From Bryobacteraceae bacterium (GTDB taxonomy: Bacteria; Acidobacteriota; Terriglobia; Bryobacterales; Bryobacteraceae): a stretch of 19,960 bases of DNA. The DNA lies in contig JARKOC010000380.1 in NCBI GenBank assembly GCA_029975915.1, forward strand, positions 1 to 19,960. The letters run 5' to 3'. Position numbers and translations under genes: made by a program. The notes below the pieces were generated by a model. That model saw nothing but the letters and a program-made list of their open reading frames with translations, did not search any database and was not told the DNA's origin. Within the stretch, counting starts at the first letter, position 1; each line of letters starts with the position of its first letter. Below are positions 1 to 13,666 of this stretch, piece by piece.

Positions 1-141
1 GAGATGGTGATGCCGGGCGACAACGTGACGGTGAGCGTGGAGCTGATCACGCCGGTGGCCATGGACAAGGGCCTGCGGTTTGCGATCCGCGAAGGCGGCC
101 GCACGGTGGGCGCGGGCACGGTGAGCGAGGTTATCGAGTAA
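1..141 (+). CDS. tuf: Elongation factor Tu, C-terminal fragment
   Basis: The window opens inside this gene; only the last 46 codons and a TAA stop are present. The translation includes [18 protein letters not shown] and ends [14 protein letters not shown], the highly conserved end of domain 3 of EF-Tu. EF-Tu is the cytoplasmic GTPase that delivers aminoacyl-tRNA to the ribosome; domain 3 contacts tRNA and EF-Ts. The GTPase domain lies upstream of the window. A tuf gene directly before tRNA-Trp and secE is the classic bacterial arrangement and supports the call. Because the 5' end is missing, I cannot say whether this is one of two tuf copies. Confidence 0.97.
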   Translation, partial: EMVMPGDNVTVSVELITPVAMDKGLRFAIREGGRTVGAGTVSEVIE

Positions 142-167
142 TTGAACGGCCGGTCCGGCTTAGGCAT

Positions 168-205
168 GGAGCGGGCGGCAGGGCGTAACCCTGGGACGCC
201 GCTCC
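168..205 (+). other. GC-rich stem-loop after tuf
   Basis: GGAGCGG (168-174) pairs perfectly with CCGCTCC (199-205). Inside it CAGGG (179-183) pairs with CCCTG (189-193) around a CGTAA loop. No T-run follows, so it is not a textbook intrinsic terminator. It could be a weak terminator, an mRNA 3' end stabiliser or a processing site between tuf and the tRNA. Confidence 0.45.
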
Positions 206-277
206 AGGCCGGGCAAGGAGCCGGAGTAGAATGGTGAACGAAGAAAGAGTTGGATAGAGAAGAGTCTGGTCAAAAGT

Positions 278-351
278 AGGGGCTTAGGTTAACGGTAGAC
301 CGGCGGTCTCCAAAACCGCGAGTGGGGGTTCGATTCCCTCAGCCCCTGCCA
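278..351 (+). tRNA. tRNA-Trp (anticodon CCA)
   Basis: A full cloverleaf can be drawn. The acceptor stem AGGGGCT (278-284) pairs with AGCCCCT (341-347). The D stem is GGTT/GACC, the anticodon stem is GCGGT/ACCGC with loop CTCCAAA and anticodon CCA at 310-312, and the T loop is TTCGATT. The discriminator is G and the 3' CCA is encoded (349-351). It lies 28 nt before secE, so it is probably co-transcribed with it, as in many bacteria where tuf, tRNA-Trp and secE are adjacent. Confidence 0.97.
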
Positions 352-379
352 CCCACAGCGGTTCTCTCTCAAGAATCCC

Positions 380-640
380 ATGGCAGCACAAACGACGGTA
401 GCAGCGGCAGACGGTGGAGCGGGCAAGAAGGCGTTATCGCTGGTGGGCAAGGTAGGCGACTACATCGACGACCTGAAGACCGAGATGAAGCACGTCACCT
501 GGCCGGGCAAGAAGCAGGTGCAGGCGACAACGGCGGTAGTGATCATCAGCGTGTTCTTATTCGCGGCGTATTTTGCTGCAGTCGATCTGATTCTAGGGCG
601 CGCAATCAGTAAGGTATTTGATTCGCTGGCCAAGCCATAA
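380..640 (+). CDS. secE: Preprotein translocase subunit SecE
   Basis: An 86-residue protein of the short, single-membrane-span SecE type. Residues about 26-45 form the conserved amphipathic segment, including DLKTEMKHVTWPGKKQV; the TWP motif is a SecE hallmark. Residues about 52-74 are one hydrophobic helix. SecE clamps the SecY channel in the inner membrane and is essential for Sec export. The Ala-rich N-terminal 20 residues are lineage variable. The ATG at 380 has no clear Shine-Dalgarno sequence and is chosen because it gives a normal length and sits just after tRNA-Trp. nusG follows, as in most bacteria. Confidence 0.96.
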   Translation: MAAQTTVAAADGGAGKKALSLVGKVGDYIDDLKTEMKHVTWPGKKQVQATTAVVIISVFLFAAYFAAVDLILGRAISKVFDSLAKP

Positions 641-687
641 GCAAAGGGCACACAGGGCGTGAAGGCAGAGAGCGGGCACAAGTGAGT

Positions 688-1437
688 ATGTCGGAAGAGC
701 AATTCGAGAACCCGGAGGGCGGGAAGATAGACGGCCAGGAGGTGGACTCCACCTTGACGGGTGGATCCGCGCAGGAGCGGCTCGCTGAAGAACCGGGTAG
801 TGCGCATGAGGAGACTGCCGCTCCGCGAGAGGAGTCTCCGGCGGAAGTCGAGAGCGTTTCCGAGTTAGCGCCGGCCCCAACTCCTGCGGACTCAACCATT
901 CACCGCCCGGGGATGAACTGGTACATCATCCACACCTATTCCGGTTTCGAAAACAAAGTGGCCGAGAGCCTGCGGGCACGATCAGAAGCGTATGTTTTTC
1001 AGGACCGTCTGGGGCAGGTCCTGATTCCCGTGGAAGAGGTCGTTGAACTTCGAAACGGGAAGAAAGTGACTTCGAAGCGGATGTTATATCCGGGTTACGT
1101 CATGGTGCAGGCTGCCATGGACGATGAGATCTGGCACCACATCAAGAACACGCCCAGGGTGACCGGATTCGTGGGCGGGGGCAATACACCTGTGCCACTC
1201 AGTGACGCCGAGGTAGACAACATTTTCAACCGTCAGGCGAGCGCGGCAGAGCGGCCACGTCCAAAGCTGACATTCGAGAAGAACGAGACCGTGCGCATCG
1301 TCGACGGGCCGTTCACAAATTTCCAGGGCAAAGTGGAAGACATCAACGTCGAGCGAAGCACCTTGCGGGTGCTGGTGACGATCTTTGGCCGCGCGACGCC
1401 GGTGGAACTGGAATTCCTGCAAGTAGAGAAGATTTAG
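688..1437 (+). CDS. nusG: Transcription termination/antitermination protein NusG with acidic N-terminal extension
   Basis: NusG binds the RNA polymerase clamp and links it to Rho or ribosomal protein S10. The classical protein begins at about residue 76 of this reading ([20 protein letters not shown], from base 913), with the NGN domain to about 175. A KOW domain follows (about 193-249, including [15 protein letters not shown]). The preceding 75 residues are rich in Glu, Ser, Ala and Pro and look disordered. GTG at 682 and ATG at 688 are both possible starts for the long form, and neither has a strong ribosome site. ATG 913 would give a canonical 174-residue protein, but also lacks a clear ribosome site. 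I prefer the long form because the frame stays open with protein-like composition. The identity is certain; the start is not. Confidence 0.93.
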   Translation: MSEEQFENPEGGKIDGQEVDSTLTGGSAQERLAEEPGSAHEETAAPREESPAEVESVSELAPAPTPADSTIHRPGMNWYIIHTYSGFENKVAESLRARSEAYVFQDRLGQVLIPVEEVVELRNGKKVTSKRMLYPGYVMVQAAMDDEIWHHIKNTPRVTGFVGGGNTPVPLSDAEVDNIFNRQASAAERPRPKLTFEKNETVRIVDGPFTNFQGKVEDINVERSTLRVLVTIFGRATPVELEFLQVEKI

Positions 1438-1475
1438 CGTACGCGGGTAAGCGGAGAGCATAAAAAAGAAAATCA

Positions 1476-1499
1476 CCGCGCCACAGCAGCAGAGCGCGG
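1476..1499 (+). other. Stem-loop in the nusG-rplK gap
   Basis: CCGCGC (1476-1481) pairs with GCGCGG (1494-1499) around a 12-nt loop in the 95-bp leader of rplK. In enterobacteria the L1 repressor site lies in this position, but I see no convincing L1-stalk-like sequence here. No T-run follows, so it is not an intrinsic terminator. Confidence 0.3.
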
Positions 1500-1532
1500 C
1501 TGACGGTGTGAGGGACGCGAAGGAAAGTAGAT

Positions 1533-1964
<432 letters not shown>

Positions 1965-1986
1965 AATTCGTCCTGCCGGGTCTGCG

Positions 1987-2016
1987 TAGACATTTTATCC
2001 GCAGGCGTGGTAAATT
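1987..2016 (+). promoter_or_regulatory. Candidate sigma70-type promoter upstream of rplA
   Basis: TAGACA (1987-1992, 5 of 6 matches to TTGACA) and TAAATT (2011-2016, 4 of 6 to TATAAT) are separated by 18 nt. A transcript would start near 2023 and give rplA a leader of about 113 nt. The spacing and positions are seen directly; activity is inferred. Confidence 0.4.
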
Positions 2017-2032
2017 GAAGGTTCGTTCTTTT

Positions 2033-2112
2033 CCAACCTGAACTGTTGGGAGGCAAGGGTTCGCAGAACCTGGTGAGGCGGTGCCAATCCGCTGGAGCTG
2101 GAGAGAGAACCC
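2033..2112 (+). promoter_or_regulatory. Structured rplA leader, candidate L1 autoregulatory element
   Basis: Three local hairpins are visible: CCAAC/GTTGG (2033-2037 with 2045-2049), GGTTC/GAACC (2058-2062 with 2066-2070) and GCGG/CCGC (2078-2081 with 2089-2092). GGGTTC (2057-2062) can instead pair with GAACCC (2107-2112), so two exclusive folds exist. TTGGGAGGC (2046-2054), the loop GCCA (2083-2086) and TGGAGC (2093-2098) recur in the same order as similar elements in the L1 stalk of E. coli 23S rRNA as I recall it. L1 is known in other bacteria to repress its own operon by binding an mRNA mimic of that site. Confidence 0.4.
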
Positions 2113-2135
2113 GGGCCGTTTGGACCAGTCAACAT

Positions 2136-2843
2136 ATGGCAAGCAAACCAGGCAAGAAATATACCGCTGCGGTCTCGAAGATCGAAAAGCGGCCCTACAT
2201 GTTAGAGGAAGCGATTCCTCTCGTCCAGAAGATCAAGTTCACCAAGTTCGACGAGACAGTTGAGGTGCACATGCGCCTTGGCGTGGACCCGAAGCACGCA
2301 GACCAGATGGTGCGCGGCACGGTGGTGTTGCCCAATGGGTTGGGCAAGACCAAGCGGGTGCTGGTGATCGCCTCGGGCGAGAAGATTCGCGAGGCCGAGC
2401 AAGCCGGCGCGGATTTCTTCGGCGGCGAGGAGATGGTCACAAAGATTCAGCAGGAGAATTGGCTGGATTACGACGCCGTGGTGGCGACGCCGGACATGAT
2501 GCGTTCGATGTCAAAACTCGGCAAGATCCTGGGTCCGCGCGGACTAATGCCGAATCCGAAAACCGGCACGGTGACTGTGGATGTCGCCAAGGCGGTGCAG
2601 GAAGTCAAGGCCGGTAAGGTGGAGTTCCGCGTAGACAAGACCGGCGTGATCCACGCTCCTGTGGGTAAGGTGAGTTTTGGCCAGGACAAGCTCCTTGAAA
2701 ACGCCAACACGCTGATTCAGGCAGTCTTGCGAGCCAAGCCAGCGGCGGCCAAGGGTAAATATGTGAAAAGCGCGACGGTGTGTTCCACGATGGGACCTGG
2801 CGTAGCGCTGGATGTGACGCCGTTCAATTCGCGTACTGCGTAG
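2136..2843 (+). CDS. rplA: 50S ribosomal protein L1
   Basis: A 235-residue protein, normal for L1. Family landmarks include [20 protein letters not shown] (about residues 40-59), the [20 protein letters not shown] region (about 121-140) and [10 protein letters not shown], followed by the C-terminal [16 protein letters not shown]1 binds the mobile stalk at the ribosomal E site, helps release deacylated tRNA, and in many bacteria is also a translational repressor. The frame extends 30 codons upstream to 2046, but that part is not L1-like and overlaps the structured leader. ATG 2136 gives the family N-terminus, MASKPGKKY. Only a weak TGGA lies before it, which fits a translationally regulated start. 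Confidence 0.97.
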   Translation: MASKPGKKYTAAVSKIEKRPYMLEEAIPLVQKIKFTKFDETVEVHMRLGVDPKHADQMVRGTVVLPNGLGKTKRVLVIASGEKIREAEQAGADFFGGEEMVTKIQQENWLDYDAVVATPDMMRSMSKLGKILGPRGLMPNPKTGTVTVDVAKAVQEVKAGKVEFRVDKTGVIHAPVGKVSFGQDKLLENANTLIQAVLRAKPAAAKGKYVKSATVCSTMGPGVALDVTPFNSRTA

Positions 2844-2873
2844 GGCAGAGGCGAAGGAGGCTGACGGACAATC

Positions 2874-3401
2874 ATGAAAGACAAGAAAAAGAAACAGGTA
2901 GAGTACGACGCGTTGCGCAGGGCGCTCGAAGGCGCCAGCGACTTTTTCGTCACCGGCTTCGACAAGATGACGGTGAGCCAGGATTATGAGCTGCGCAAGG
3001 CTGTCCGCGCGGCCGGCGGGCGTTACAAAGTTGTCAAGAATACGCTGGCCGAAAAGGCGTCCAAGTCTCTGCCAGGTGAGGAAGTGCTGAAGGGACTGAA
3101 GGGGATGTCGGCGGTGGCTTACACGTCTTCGGACCCTGTGGCTCTGGCCAAGGCGTTGAGTGCCTATGGCAAGGCAAATCCGTCGTTTACATTCAAGGCG
3201 GGCCTGGTGGAAGGGCGCGCGGTCAACCTGAACGACATCCAGGAATTGGCTGGCCTGCCGTCGAAGGAAGAAATTTACGCAAAGCTGCTGTACCTGCTCA
3301 ATGCGCCGGCGCAGCGGCTGGTGAGCGTCGTGAACGGCGTGGGCCGCAATGTTGCGGTTGTCGTCGATCAGGGCGTGAAGGGAAACAAGTTCTCCTCCTA
3401 G
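2874..3401 (+). CDS. rplJ: 50S ribosomal protein L10
   Basis: A 175-residue protein. The N-terminal rRNA-binding domain includes EYDALRRALEGASDFFVTGF (about residues 10-29) and the conserved YKVVKNTLAEKA stretch (about 52-63). The C-terminal helix that anchors L7/L12 dimers ends the protein. L10 is the base of the flexible ribosomal stalk that recruits translation factors. AAGGAGG at 2854-2860 lies 13 nt before the ATG. Only 30 bp separate it from rplA, so the L10 leader found in many bacteria between these genes has no room here. Confidence 0.97.
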   Translation: MKDKKKKQVEYDALRRALEGASDFFVTGFDKMTVSQDYELRKAVRAAGGRYKVVKNTLAEKASKSLPGEEVLKGLKGMSAVAYTSSDPVALAKALSAYGKANPSFTFKAGLVEGRAVNLNDIQELAGLPSKEEIYAKLLYLLNAPAQRLVSVVNGVGRNVAVVVDQGVKGNKFSS

Positions 3402-3476
3402 AGAGGGAGGTCCAGGCGCGACCGGTGAGGGCGGCTGGAACATGAGTTTAAGGAAGACACAGGGAGTTTGGAAGCA

Positions 3477-3851
3477 ATGGCTGATCTCAACGCATTGAAG
3501 GACCAGATTAAAGGACTGACTCTTCTCGAAGCCTCGCAGCTCGTGAAGATGCTTGAAGAGGAATTGGGCGTCTCCGCCGCCGCCGCATCAGTGGCTGTGG
3601 CAGCCGCGCCGGCCGCTGCCGCGGCGCCGGCCGAGGAGCAGACCGAGTTCAACGTGATCCTGACCGGCGCAGGCGCCAACAAGATCAACGTGATTAAGGT
3701 CGTCCGCGAGGTGACCAGCCTCGGACTGAAGGAAGCCAAGGATCTGGTTGAAGCAGCTCCGAAGGCGATCAAAGAAGGCGTCAACAAGGAAGAAGCCGAG
3801 TCGATCAAGAAGAAGTTCGTCGACGCCGGCGCCACTGTTGAAATCAAGTAA
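3477..3851 (+). CDS. rplL: 50S ribosomal protein L7/L12
   Basis: A 124-residue acidic protein in the usual L7/L12 layout: an N-terminal dimerisation helix pair (to about residue 34), an Ala-rich flexible hinge (about 35-55), and a C-terminal domain. That domain includes [20 protein letters not shown] and the conserved [15 protein letters not shown]. It is the multicopy stalk protein that recruits EF-Tu, EF-G and IF2. A TTG at 3468 would add three residues. ATG 3477 is preferred because AGGGAG (3461-3466) lies 10 nt upstream and [11 protein letters not shown] is a typical start. It follows rplJ by 75 bp. Confidence 0.98.
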   Translation: MADLNALKDQIKGLTLLEASQLVKMLEEELGVSAAAASVAVAAAPAAAAAPAEEQTEFNVILTGAGANKINVIKVVREVTSLGLKEAKDLVEAAPKAIKEGVNKEEAESIKKKFVDAGATVEIK

Positions 3852-3900
3852 GCCTGGCCGGGCTTGCTCCGGTTTGGCGGTTCGAAGACAAGACGAGCGG

Positions 3901-3951
3901 GGCGGCCATTGCCTCCGCCGGGTAGCAGTGCCCGGGTGGGGGTTGGCCGCC
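3901..3951 (+). other. Large GC stem-loop between rplL and rpoB
   Basis: GGCGGCCA (3901-3908) pairs perfectly with TGGCCGCC (3944-3951). Inside, CCTCC (3912-3916) can pair with GGGGG (3938-3942) and CCGGG (3918-3922) with CCCGG (3931-3935). There is no T-run. Position and strength suggest a partial attenuator or RNase III-type processing site, comparable in place to the attenuator in the E. coli rplL-rpoB gap. The function is inferred. Confidence 0.5.
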
Positions 3952-3959
3952 GTGCGCGT

Positions 3960-3989
3960 TTGACGCTACGTCCTGTCTTCTGTTAAACT
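3960..3989 (+). promoter_or_regulatory. Candidate promoter for rpoBC
   Basis: TTGACG (3960-3965, 5 of 6 consensus) and TAAACT (3984-3989, 4 of 6) are separated by 18 nt. Transcription would start near 3996, leaving a 5' leader of about 320 nt before rpoB. It would allow rpoBC to be expressed apart from the ribosomal stalk genes. Confidence 0.45.
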
Positions 3990-4314
3990 CACGTTTCAGA
4001 AGGTTCGGACACAAGCGGGATTTTACTGCCGTAACAGATGCGCCAGAGTTGAAGTAGTATCCGGCCGTTGGTTGAGCCATCGTGGGTGCACCAAAGCTGG
4101 CAATAGTGATCGGCGCCATTGCATTCGAACGGTTCTCCGCCCTTGGTGACAGACATCCCTGCGCCGGGCGCCCCCTCAATAATACAGCGTAGAGACAGAT
4201 GGCCAGGCGCGGATGAAGCCGCGCGCCTTGGCTGACGCCCATGGAGGCGGTTGTCGGGGATGGTGCAGGGCGCCAATTCCCGTTTCAGGCGAGCAGGCAA
4301 GACAGGAGTGGAGA

Positions 4315-8679
<4,365 letters not shown>

Positions 8680-8705
8680 GAGACCGGAAAGGACAGGAGG
8701 CGACG

Positions 8706-11700
8706 ATGTACAGAGCAACCCCTTACGACCGAAGCAACCTGATCGCGGATTTCGATTCGATCCGCATCTCGCTGGCATCACCGGAGAAGATCCGGAGCTG
8801 GTCCCACGGCGAGGTTACCAAGCCGGAAACCATCAACTACCGCACGTTCAAGCCCGAACGCGACGGTCTGTTCTGCGCGCGCATCTTTGGTCCAGTGGCT
8901 GATTGGGAATGCCTCTGCGGTAAGTACAAGAGGATGAAACACCGCGGCGTTATTTGCGACAAGTGCGGTGTCGAAGTGACGCTAGCGCGAGTCCGCCGGG
9001 AGCGGCTGGGCCATATCGAACTGGCCAGTCCCTGCTCGCACGTCTGGTTCTTCAAGGGACTGCCATCGCGAATCGGTTACTTGCTGGACATTACGCTCCG
9101 CGATCTCGAGCGTGTGCTGTATTTCGAGGCCTATGTTGTTGTCGATCCGGGCGAAGTGCCGGGACTGTCGCGGCATGAGGTCATTACCGACGAGCGCAAG
9201 CGTCAGCTGGAGGCCGATTTTCCAGGGCAGTTCACCGCCATGATGGGCGCCGAGGGCATCAAGGAACTGCTACGGATGATCGACATTGAGGCCCTTTCGT
9301 CTGAAATCCGCGAACGGATGAAGACCGAGACGTCGCAGCAGAAGAAGCTGAAGTACGCCAAGCGCCTGCGCGTGGTCGAGAGTTTCCGCAAGTCCGGCAA
9401 CAAGCCGGAGTGGATGATTCTGAGCGTGCTGCCTGTGATTCCGCCCGAGTTGCGCCCCCTGGTTCCGCTCGACGGCGGCCGTTTCGCCACTTCGGATTTG
9501 AACGACCTGTACCGGCGCGTCATCAACCGCAATAACCGGTTGAAAAAGCTTATGGAACTGCATGCGCCTGACGTCATCGTGCGCAATGAGAAGCGCATGC
9601 TGCAGGAAGCCGTCGACGCTCTGTTTGACAATGGCCGCCGGGGCCGCGTACTGCGTGGCGCGAATAACCGTCCGCTCAAGTCGCTGTCTGACTCGCTGAA
9701 GGGTAAACAGGGTCGCTTCCGGCAGAACCTGCTCGGAAAGCGCGTCGACTACTCTGGCCGCTCAGTCATCGTCGTCGGACCCGAGTTGAAACTGCATCAG
9801 GCCGGCCTGCCGAAGAAGATGGCGCTCGAGCTGTTCAAGCCGTTCATCTATCACCGGCTCGAGCTGCGCGGCCACTGCACCACAATCAAACAGGCGAAGG
9901 AATTGGTGGAGCAGCAAGACCCGGTGGTGTGGGACATCCTCGAAGAGGTGATCAAGGATCACCCGATCATGCTTAACCGCGCTCCAACGTTGCACAGGCT
10001 CGGCATTCAGGCTTTTGAGCCCGTGCTCGTGGACGGCAAGGCGATCAAGATTCACCCATTGGTGTGCACTGCCTTCAACGCCGACTTTGATGGCGACCAG
10101 ATGGCCGTCCACATCCCGCTGTCGCCAGAGGCGCAGATCGAGGCCTCGACGCTGATGCTGGCCGCCAACAACATTCTGTCGCCAGCCCACGGCTCCCCCA
10201 TCGCCGTGCCGACGCAGGATCTGGTTCTCGGTCTTTACTATCTCACGAAGGTGCGCCGCGGTTCGAAGGGTGAAGGCAAGAAGTTCGCTTCTATTGAGGA
10301 CGTGCTGATCGCTCTTGAAATGGGCGAAGTTGAAACCCAGACTCCGATCACGCTGCGCTACACCGGCCGGGTGATCGACCTGGCCAACGCCTACGACTCG
10401 CAGGACGTTTTGCACACCGAGCCGGTTCCCTACAACAAGGCCGACATGGAGACTACCGTCGGCCGTGTTCTGCTCAACGACACGCTGCCCGCCGAGATGC
10501 CCTTCGTCAACGGCCTCCTAAAGAAGAAGGGTCTGACTCAACTGGTGCAGTACTGCTACCTGCGGTTCGGCCTGCACACGACTGTTAAAATGCTCGACGA
10601 TATTAAGGACCTGGGCTTCGCTTCGGCGACCAGGGCCGGCATCTCGATCGGCATCGACGATATGGTGGTGCCCGAGTCGAAGGGCAAACTGGTGCGTGAC
10701 GCCGAAAAACTCGTCATGGAAGTCCAGGCGCAGTACACCGACGGCGCCATCACCCACGGCGAGCGCTACAACAAGATCATCGAAATCTGGAACAAGGTGA
10801 CTGAAGAGGTCACGGCCGAAATGTTCAAGGTGATGGAAGCCGACGACAAGACCGGCCGTTACCTGAACCCGATTTACATCATGGCGGATTCGGGCGCCCG
10901 CGGGTCGAAGCTTCAGATACGCCAGTTGTCCGGCATGCGTGGACTGATGGCCAAGCCTTCGGGAGAGATTATCGAAACCCCCATCACGGCCAACTTCCGC
11001 GAAGGTCTCAACGTTCTGCAGTACTTCATCTCGACGCACGGCGCCCGCAAGGGCCTGGCCGACACCGCCCTCAAGACGGCCGACTCGGGCTACCTCACCA
11101 GGCGCCTCTGCGACGTTGCGCAGGACGTTATCGTGACCGAACTCGATTGTGGTACAGAGGACGGCATTTTTGTGGAGCCGATCGTCGAATCGGGCGAAAT
11201 CATCGAACCGTTGCGCGATCGCATCGTCGGACGCGTTGCGCTTGAAGATCTGCGCGATTACGAGAACAACCTGCTGGTCGCCGCACGCCAGGAGATTACC
11301 GAGGAGCTTGCCTCGGCCATCCAGGACGCCGGCATCGACCGCGTCAAGATCCGTTCCGTGCTAACCTGCGAGTCCAAACGCGGAGTCTGCGAACTCTGCT
11401 ACGGGCGCAACCTGGCCACTGGCCGCCTGGTCGAGCGCGGCGAGGCCGTCGGCATAATTTCGGCCCAGTCCATTGGCGAGCCCGGCACGCAGTTGACCAT
11501 GCGCACGTTCCACATTGGCGGGGCGGCGTCGGGTGGAGCCGAGCAGAACAAGCAGGAGGCCCGCAACGACGGTTTCGCTAAGTTCATCGACATCAAAACG
11601 GTGCGCAATGCGAAGAACGAGATCATTGCCATGAACCGCACTGGTCTTGTCGTGGTCACCGACGAAAAGGGCCGGGAGCGCGAGCGCTACCAAGTGGTCT

Positions 11701-12935
11701 ACGGCGCCAAGATTGTCGTCGAGGACGGCGCGCCGGTCAAGGCGAATCAGACCCTGCTTGAGTGGGATCCGTTCGCCTTCTCGATCCTCACCGAAGTCAC
11801 GGGTACGGTGCACTTCAAGGACATCATTGAGAACGTAACGTATCACGAACAGGTGGACGAGGTGACCGGCCTTTCGCAATGGGTTGTCATTGACTCGCCC
11901 GACGAAAAACGGATGCCAACCGTTCTGATCCGTCCCGAAGGCGGTCACCGCAGCGACGAGCGGCGGTACCTCATGCCGGTGCACGCTCACCTGAGCGTCA
12001 GGGAAGGAGATACGGTTTTCGCCGGTGACGTGCTGGCCAAGATTCCTCGCGCCACCACCAAGACCAAGGACATCACGGGCGGCCTGCCGCGTGTTGTCGA
12101 GTTGTTTGAAGCCCGCAAGCCGCATGAAACGGCGGTGATGAGCGAGATCGCCGGCGTCGTGCGCATCGGTGACGTTGTCAAGGGCGTCCGTAAGGTAAGC
12201 GTTGTCGGAGACGATGGCACCGAACGTGAATACTCGATTCCGCGAGGAACTCACATCAATGTGCAGGAGGGCGAGCGCGTCAAGGCGGGCGATCCGCTGA
12301 TGGACGGTCCGCGCAACCCACACGACATCCTGAAGGTTCTTGGAGAGCAGGAGCTTCAGAAGTACCTGGTCAACGAAATCCAGGAAGTCTACCGGTTGCA
12401 GGGCGTTAATATCAACGACAAACACCTCGAAGTGATCTGCCGTCAGATGATGCGCTGGGTGAAAATCGAGGATATCGGCGACACCGAGTTCCTGCCCGAG
12501 GAAGTGGTGGACAAGTTCCGCTTCCGGGAGGAAAACGATATCGTGATCGCCGCGGGCGGGCGTCCGGCCACCGGGTCGCCAGTTCTGCTTGGCATCACCA
12601 AGGCGTCGCTCTCCACCGATTCGTTCATTTCCGCAGCTTCGTTCCAGGAGACCACGCGCGTTCTGACCGAGGCCGCCATCAACGGTAAAGTGGACTCTTT
12701 GCGCGGACTGAAGGAAAACGTCATCATGGGCCGTCTTATCCCGGCGGGCACCGGCATGGAGTATTATCGCCGCGTCAAGATCGCGGGCGAAGACATCGTC
12801 GAGGAACCGGTCGCCGAGGAGAATGTCCTGGCTGACTCCTTCCAGGTCTACGACGATGAAACCAAGGGCGGTTATTTGTCCGGTTCCGAGGGAGGCGAAC
12901 TAAACTTCGACGATACCCTCGGAGACGTCGAATAA
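8706..12935 (+). CDS. rpoC: DNA-directed RNA polymerase subunit beta'
   Basis: A 1409-residue beta' subunit of normal length. AGGAGG (8695-8700) lies 5 nt before the ATG. Zinc site 1 is at Cys 69, 71, 84 and 87 ([19 protein letters not shown]). The catalytic [12 protein letters not shown] places the Mg-binding aspartates at 460, 462 and 464. Zinc site 2 uses Cys 815, 888, 895 and 898 ([11 protein letters not shown]). The bridge helix and trigger loop region is intact, including [17 protein letters not shown]. It forms the active centre with beta. The acidic tail ([14 protein letters not shown]) is variable in other species. It closes the operon, with a terminator 30 bp further on. Confidence 0.98.
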   Translation: MYRATPYDRSNLIADFDSIRISLASPEKIRSWSHGEVTKPETINYRTFKPERDGLFCARIFGPVADWECLCGKYKRMKHRGVICDKCGVEVTLARVRRERLGHIELASPCSHVWFFKGLPSRIGYLLDITLRDLERVLYFEAYVVVDPGEVPGLSRHEVITDERKRQLEADFPGQFTAMMGAEGIKELLRMIDIEALSSEIRERMKTETSQQKKLKYAKRLRVVESFRKSGNKPEWMILSVLPVIPPELRPLVPLDGGRFATSDLNDLYRRVINRNNRLKKLMELHAPDVIVRNEKRMLQEAVDALFDNGRRGRVLRGANNRPLKSLSDSLKGKQGRFRQNLLGKRVDYSGRSVIVVGPELKLHQAGLPKKMALELFKPFIYHRLELRGHCTTIKQAKELVEQQDPVVWDILEEVIKDHPIMLNRAPTLHRLGIQAFEPVLVDGKAIKIHPLVCTAFNADFDGDQMAVHIPLSPEAQIEASTLMLAANNILSPAHGSPIAVPTQDLVLGLYYLTKVRRGSKGEGKKFASIEDVLIALEMGEVETQTPITLRYTGRVIDLANAYDSQDVLHTEPVPYNKADMETTVGRVLLNDTLPAEMPFVNGLLKKKGLTQLVQYCYLRFGLHTTVKMLDDIKDLGFASATRAGISIGIDDMVVPESKGKLVRDAEKLVMEVQAQYTDGAITHGERYNKIIEIWNKVTEEVTAEMFKVMEADDKTGRYLNPIYIMADSGARGSKLQIRQLSGMRGLMAKPSGEIIETPITANFREGLNVLQYFISTHGARKGLADTALKTADSGYLTRRLCDVAQDVIVTELDCGTEDGIFVEPIVESGEIIEPLRDRIVGRVALEDLRDYENNLLVAARQEITEELASAIQDAGIDRVKIRSVLTCESKRGVCELCYGRNLATGRLVERGEAVGIISAQSIGEPGTQLTMRTFHIGGAASGGAEQNKQEARNDGFAKFIDIKTVRNAKNEIIAMNRTGLVVVTDEKGRERERYQVVYGAKIVVEDGAPVKANQTLLEWDPFAFSILTEVTGTVHFKDIIENVTYHEQVDEVTGLSQWVVIDSPDEKRMPTVLIRPEGGHRSDERRYLMPVHAHLSVREGDTVFAGDVLAKIPRATTKTKDITGGLPRVVELFEARKPHETAVMSEIAGVVRIGDVVKGVRKVSVVGDDGTEREYSIPRGTHINVQEGERVKAGDPLMDGPRNPHDILKVLGEQELQKYLVNEIQEVYRLQGVNINDKHLEVICRQMMRWVKIEDIGDTEFLPEEVVDKFRFREENDIVIAAGGRPATGSPVLLGITKASLSTDSFISAASFQETTRVLTEAAINGKVDSLRGLKENVIMGRLIPAGTGMEYYRRVKIAGEDIVEEPVAEENVLADSFQVYDDETKGGYLSGSEGGELNFDDTLGDVE

Positions 12936-12965
12936 GGCTCAGGGGCCTTTTCAAGCCAATCATCG

Positions 12966-13010
12966 AGACCCTGGCGGCGGACGTCACGCCCCGCCGGGGT
13001 CTTTCCTTGT
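12966..13010 (+). terminator. Intrinsic terminator of the rpoBC operon
   Basis: AGACCC-T-GGCGG (12966-12977) pairs with CCGCC-G-GGGTCT (12991-13002) around a 13-nt loop. That makes a 12-bp stem with one T-G wobble. It is followed by TTTCCTTGTT, an imperfect T-run. The tail exists only on the + strand side, so it stops rpoC transcription and not the convergent gene. Confidence 0.85.
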
Positions 13011-13030
13011 TCGTCGGCCGGCCCGGGGCG

Positions 13031-13666
13031 CTACCGGCGGATGAGGACTTCCTGTAGGCTGTCCCGGGTCACATAGAACTTCACGCTGCCGAATTTTGCG
13101 AACAACCTCTCAATCGCCCTGGCGTTGAAACGCTCAATCTGCCGACCTTGAGATCGTGGCCTTGCCACAACGACGGACGATTCACCTAAGATTCTGCAGT
13201 CGAGAGGAACCGCTTCGGTCGCCGATTCAGGATGAAACAGGGCGAGGAGCTGCCCTCCGGGCTCCATGATCTCGTGCAACCTTTCTAGAAGCGCTTCGGC
13301 CACTTGCGGAAACAGGAACTGCACCCGGTCCCACACCAGCACGGCTGAAAAACGCTTCCCGGCGCGGCCCGCAACAGAATCAAGAAACTCCGTGATTCTG
13401 GAGCCGCTTGCCTCTCCTTGGCAGATTTCGTCACGACTAAAGAACCCGTCGTAACCGGTGATGAGATCGCAGGCGTAAAGGCGGTGTCCTAAACCTGTCA
13501 AAAAATCCATGTTCTGTTGGTTCAGGCCGCCGAGATCGGCCACTCTCAGGCCGCCGCCCTCCAGGTGACGCGCAAGGCTCTGCAACGCATGACTGCGTCT
13601 TTGTTCCGGCTCCCGTGCTCCTCCGGCCTGGACTGGGCCGGAGGTTCCGGCCCTGCCCTGGTTCAT
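13031..13666 (-). CDS. Class I SAM-dependent methyltransferase-like protein
   Basis: A 211-residue protein that resembles a small type-11-like methyltransferase. Residues 41-48 (RVADLGGL) match motif I at the edge of the first Rossmann strand, though with a looser glycine pattern than DxGxG. Asp67 (YACDL) is in place to bind the SAM ribose. FSAVLVWDRVQFL (about 106-118) resembles the motif after strand 4, and MEPGGQLLALFHPES the strand-5 region. The substrate is unknown. Its ATG (13664-13666) overlaps the bactofilin TGA stop as ATGA, so the two are probably translationally coupled. The first 35 residues are polar and may be flexible. Loss of SAM binding cannot be excluded. Confidence 0.75.
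   Translation of the reverse strand: MNQGRAGTSGPVQAGGAREPEQRRSHALQSLARHLEGGGLRVADLGGLNQQNMDFLTGLGHRLYACDLITGYDGFFSRDEICQGEASGSRITEFLDSVAGRAGKRFSAVLVWDRVQFLFPQVAEALLERLHEIMEPGGQLLALFHPESATEAVPLDCRILGESSVVVARPRSQGRQIERFNARAIERLFAKFGSVKFYVTRDSLQEVLIRR

Larger units (their letters stand above)
3852..4314 (+). other. 463-bp rplL-rpoB gap and rpoB leader
   Basis: No gene is supported here. The first 140 bp hold the large stem-loop and the promoter candidate listed separately. The remaining 320 nt would be the rpoB leader. Open frames on the - strand cross it, but none has a ribosome site or a recognisable product. The rpoB frame is open from ATG 4213, yet those 34 extra residues do not resemble RpoB. 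The AGGAG that decides the rpoB start is at 4304-4308. Confidence 0.6.

Noticed and set aside
2046..2135. 30-codon upstream extension of rplA.
   Set aside because: The residues do not resemble L1 and the DNA forms a structured leader. ATG 2136 gives the family N-terminus.
4146..4183. Second promoter candidate in the rpoB leader (GTGACA and AATAAT).
   Set aside because: The 26-nt spacing is too long, and no suitable -35 lies 16-19 nt before AATAAT.
4213..4314. 34-codon upstream extension of rpoB.
   Set aside because: AGGAG 6 nt before ATG 4315 and the typical RpoB beginning fix the start there.
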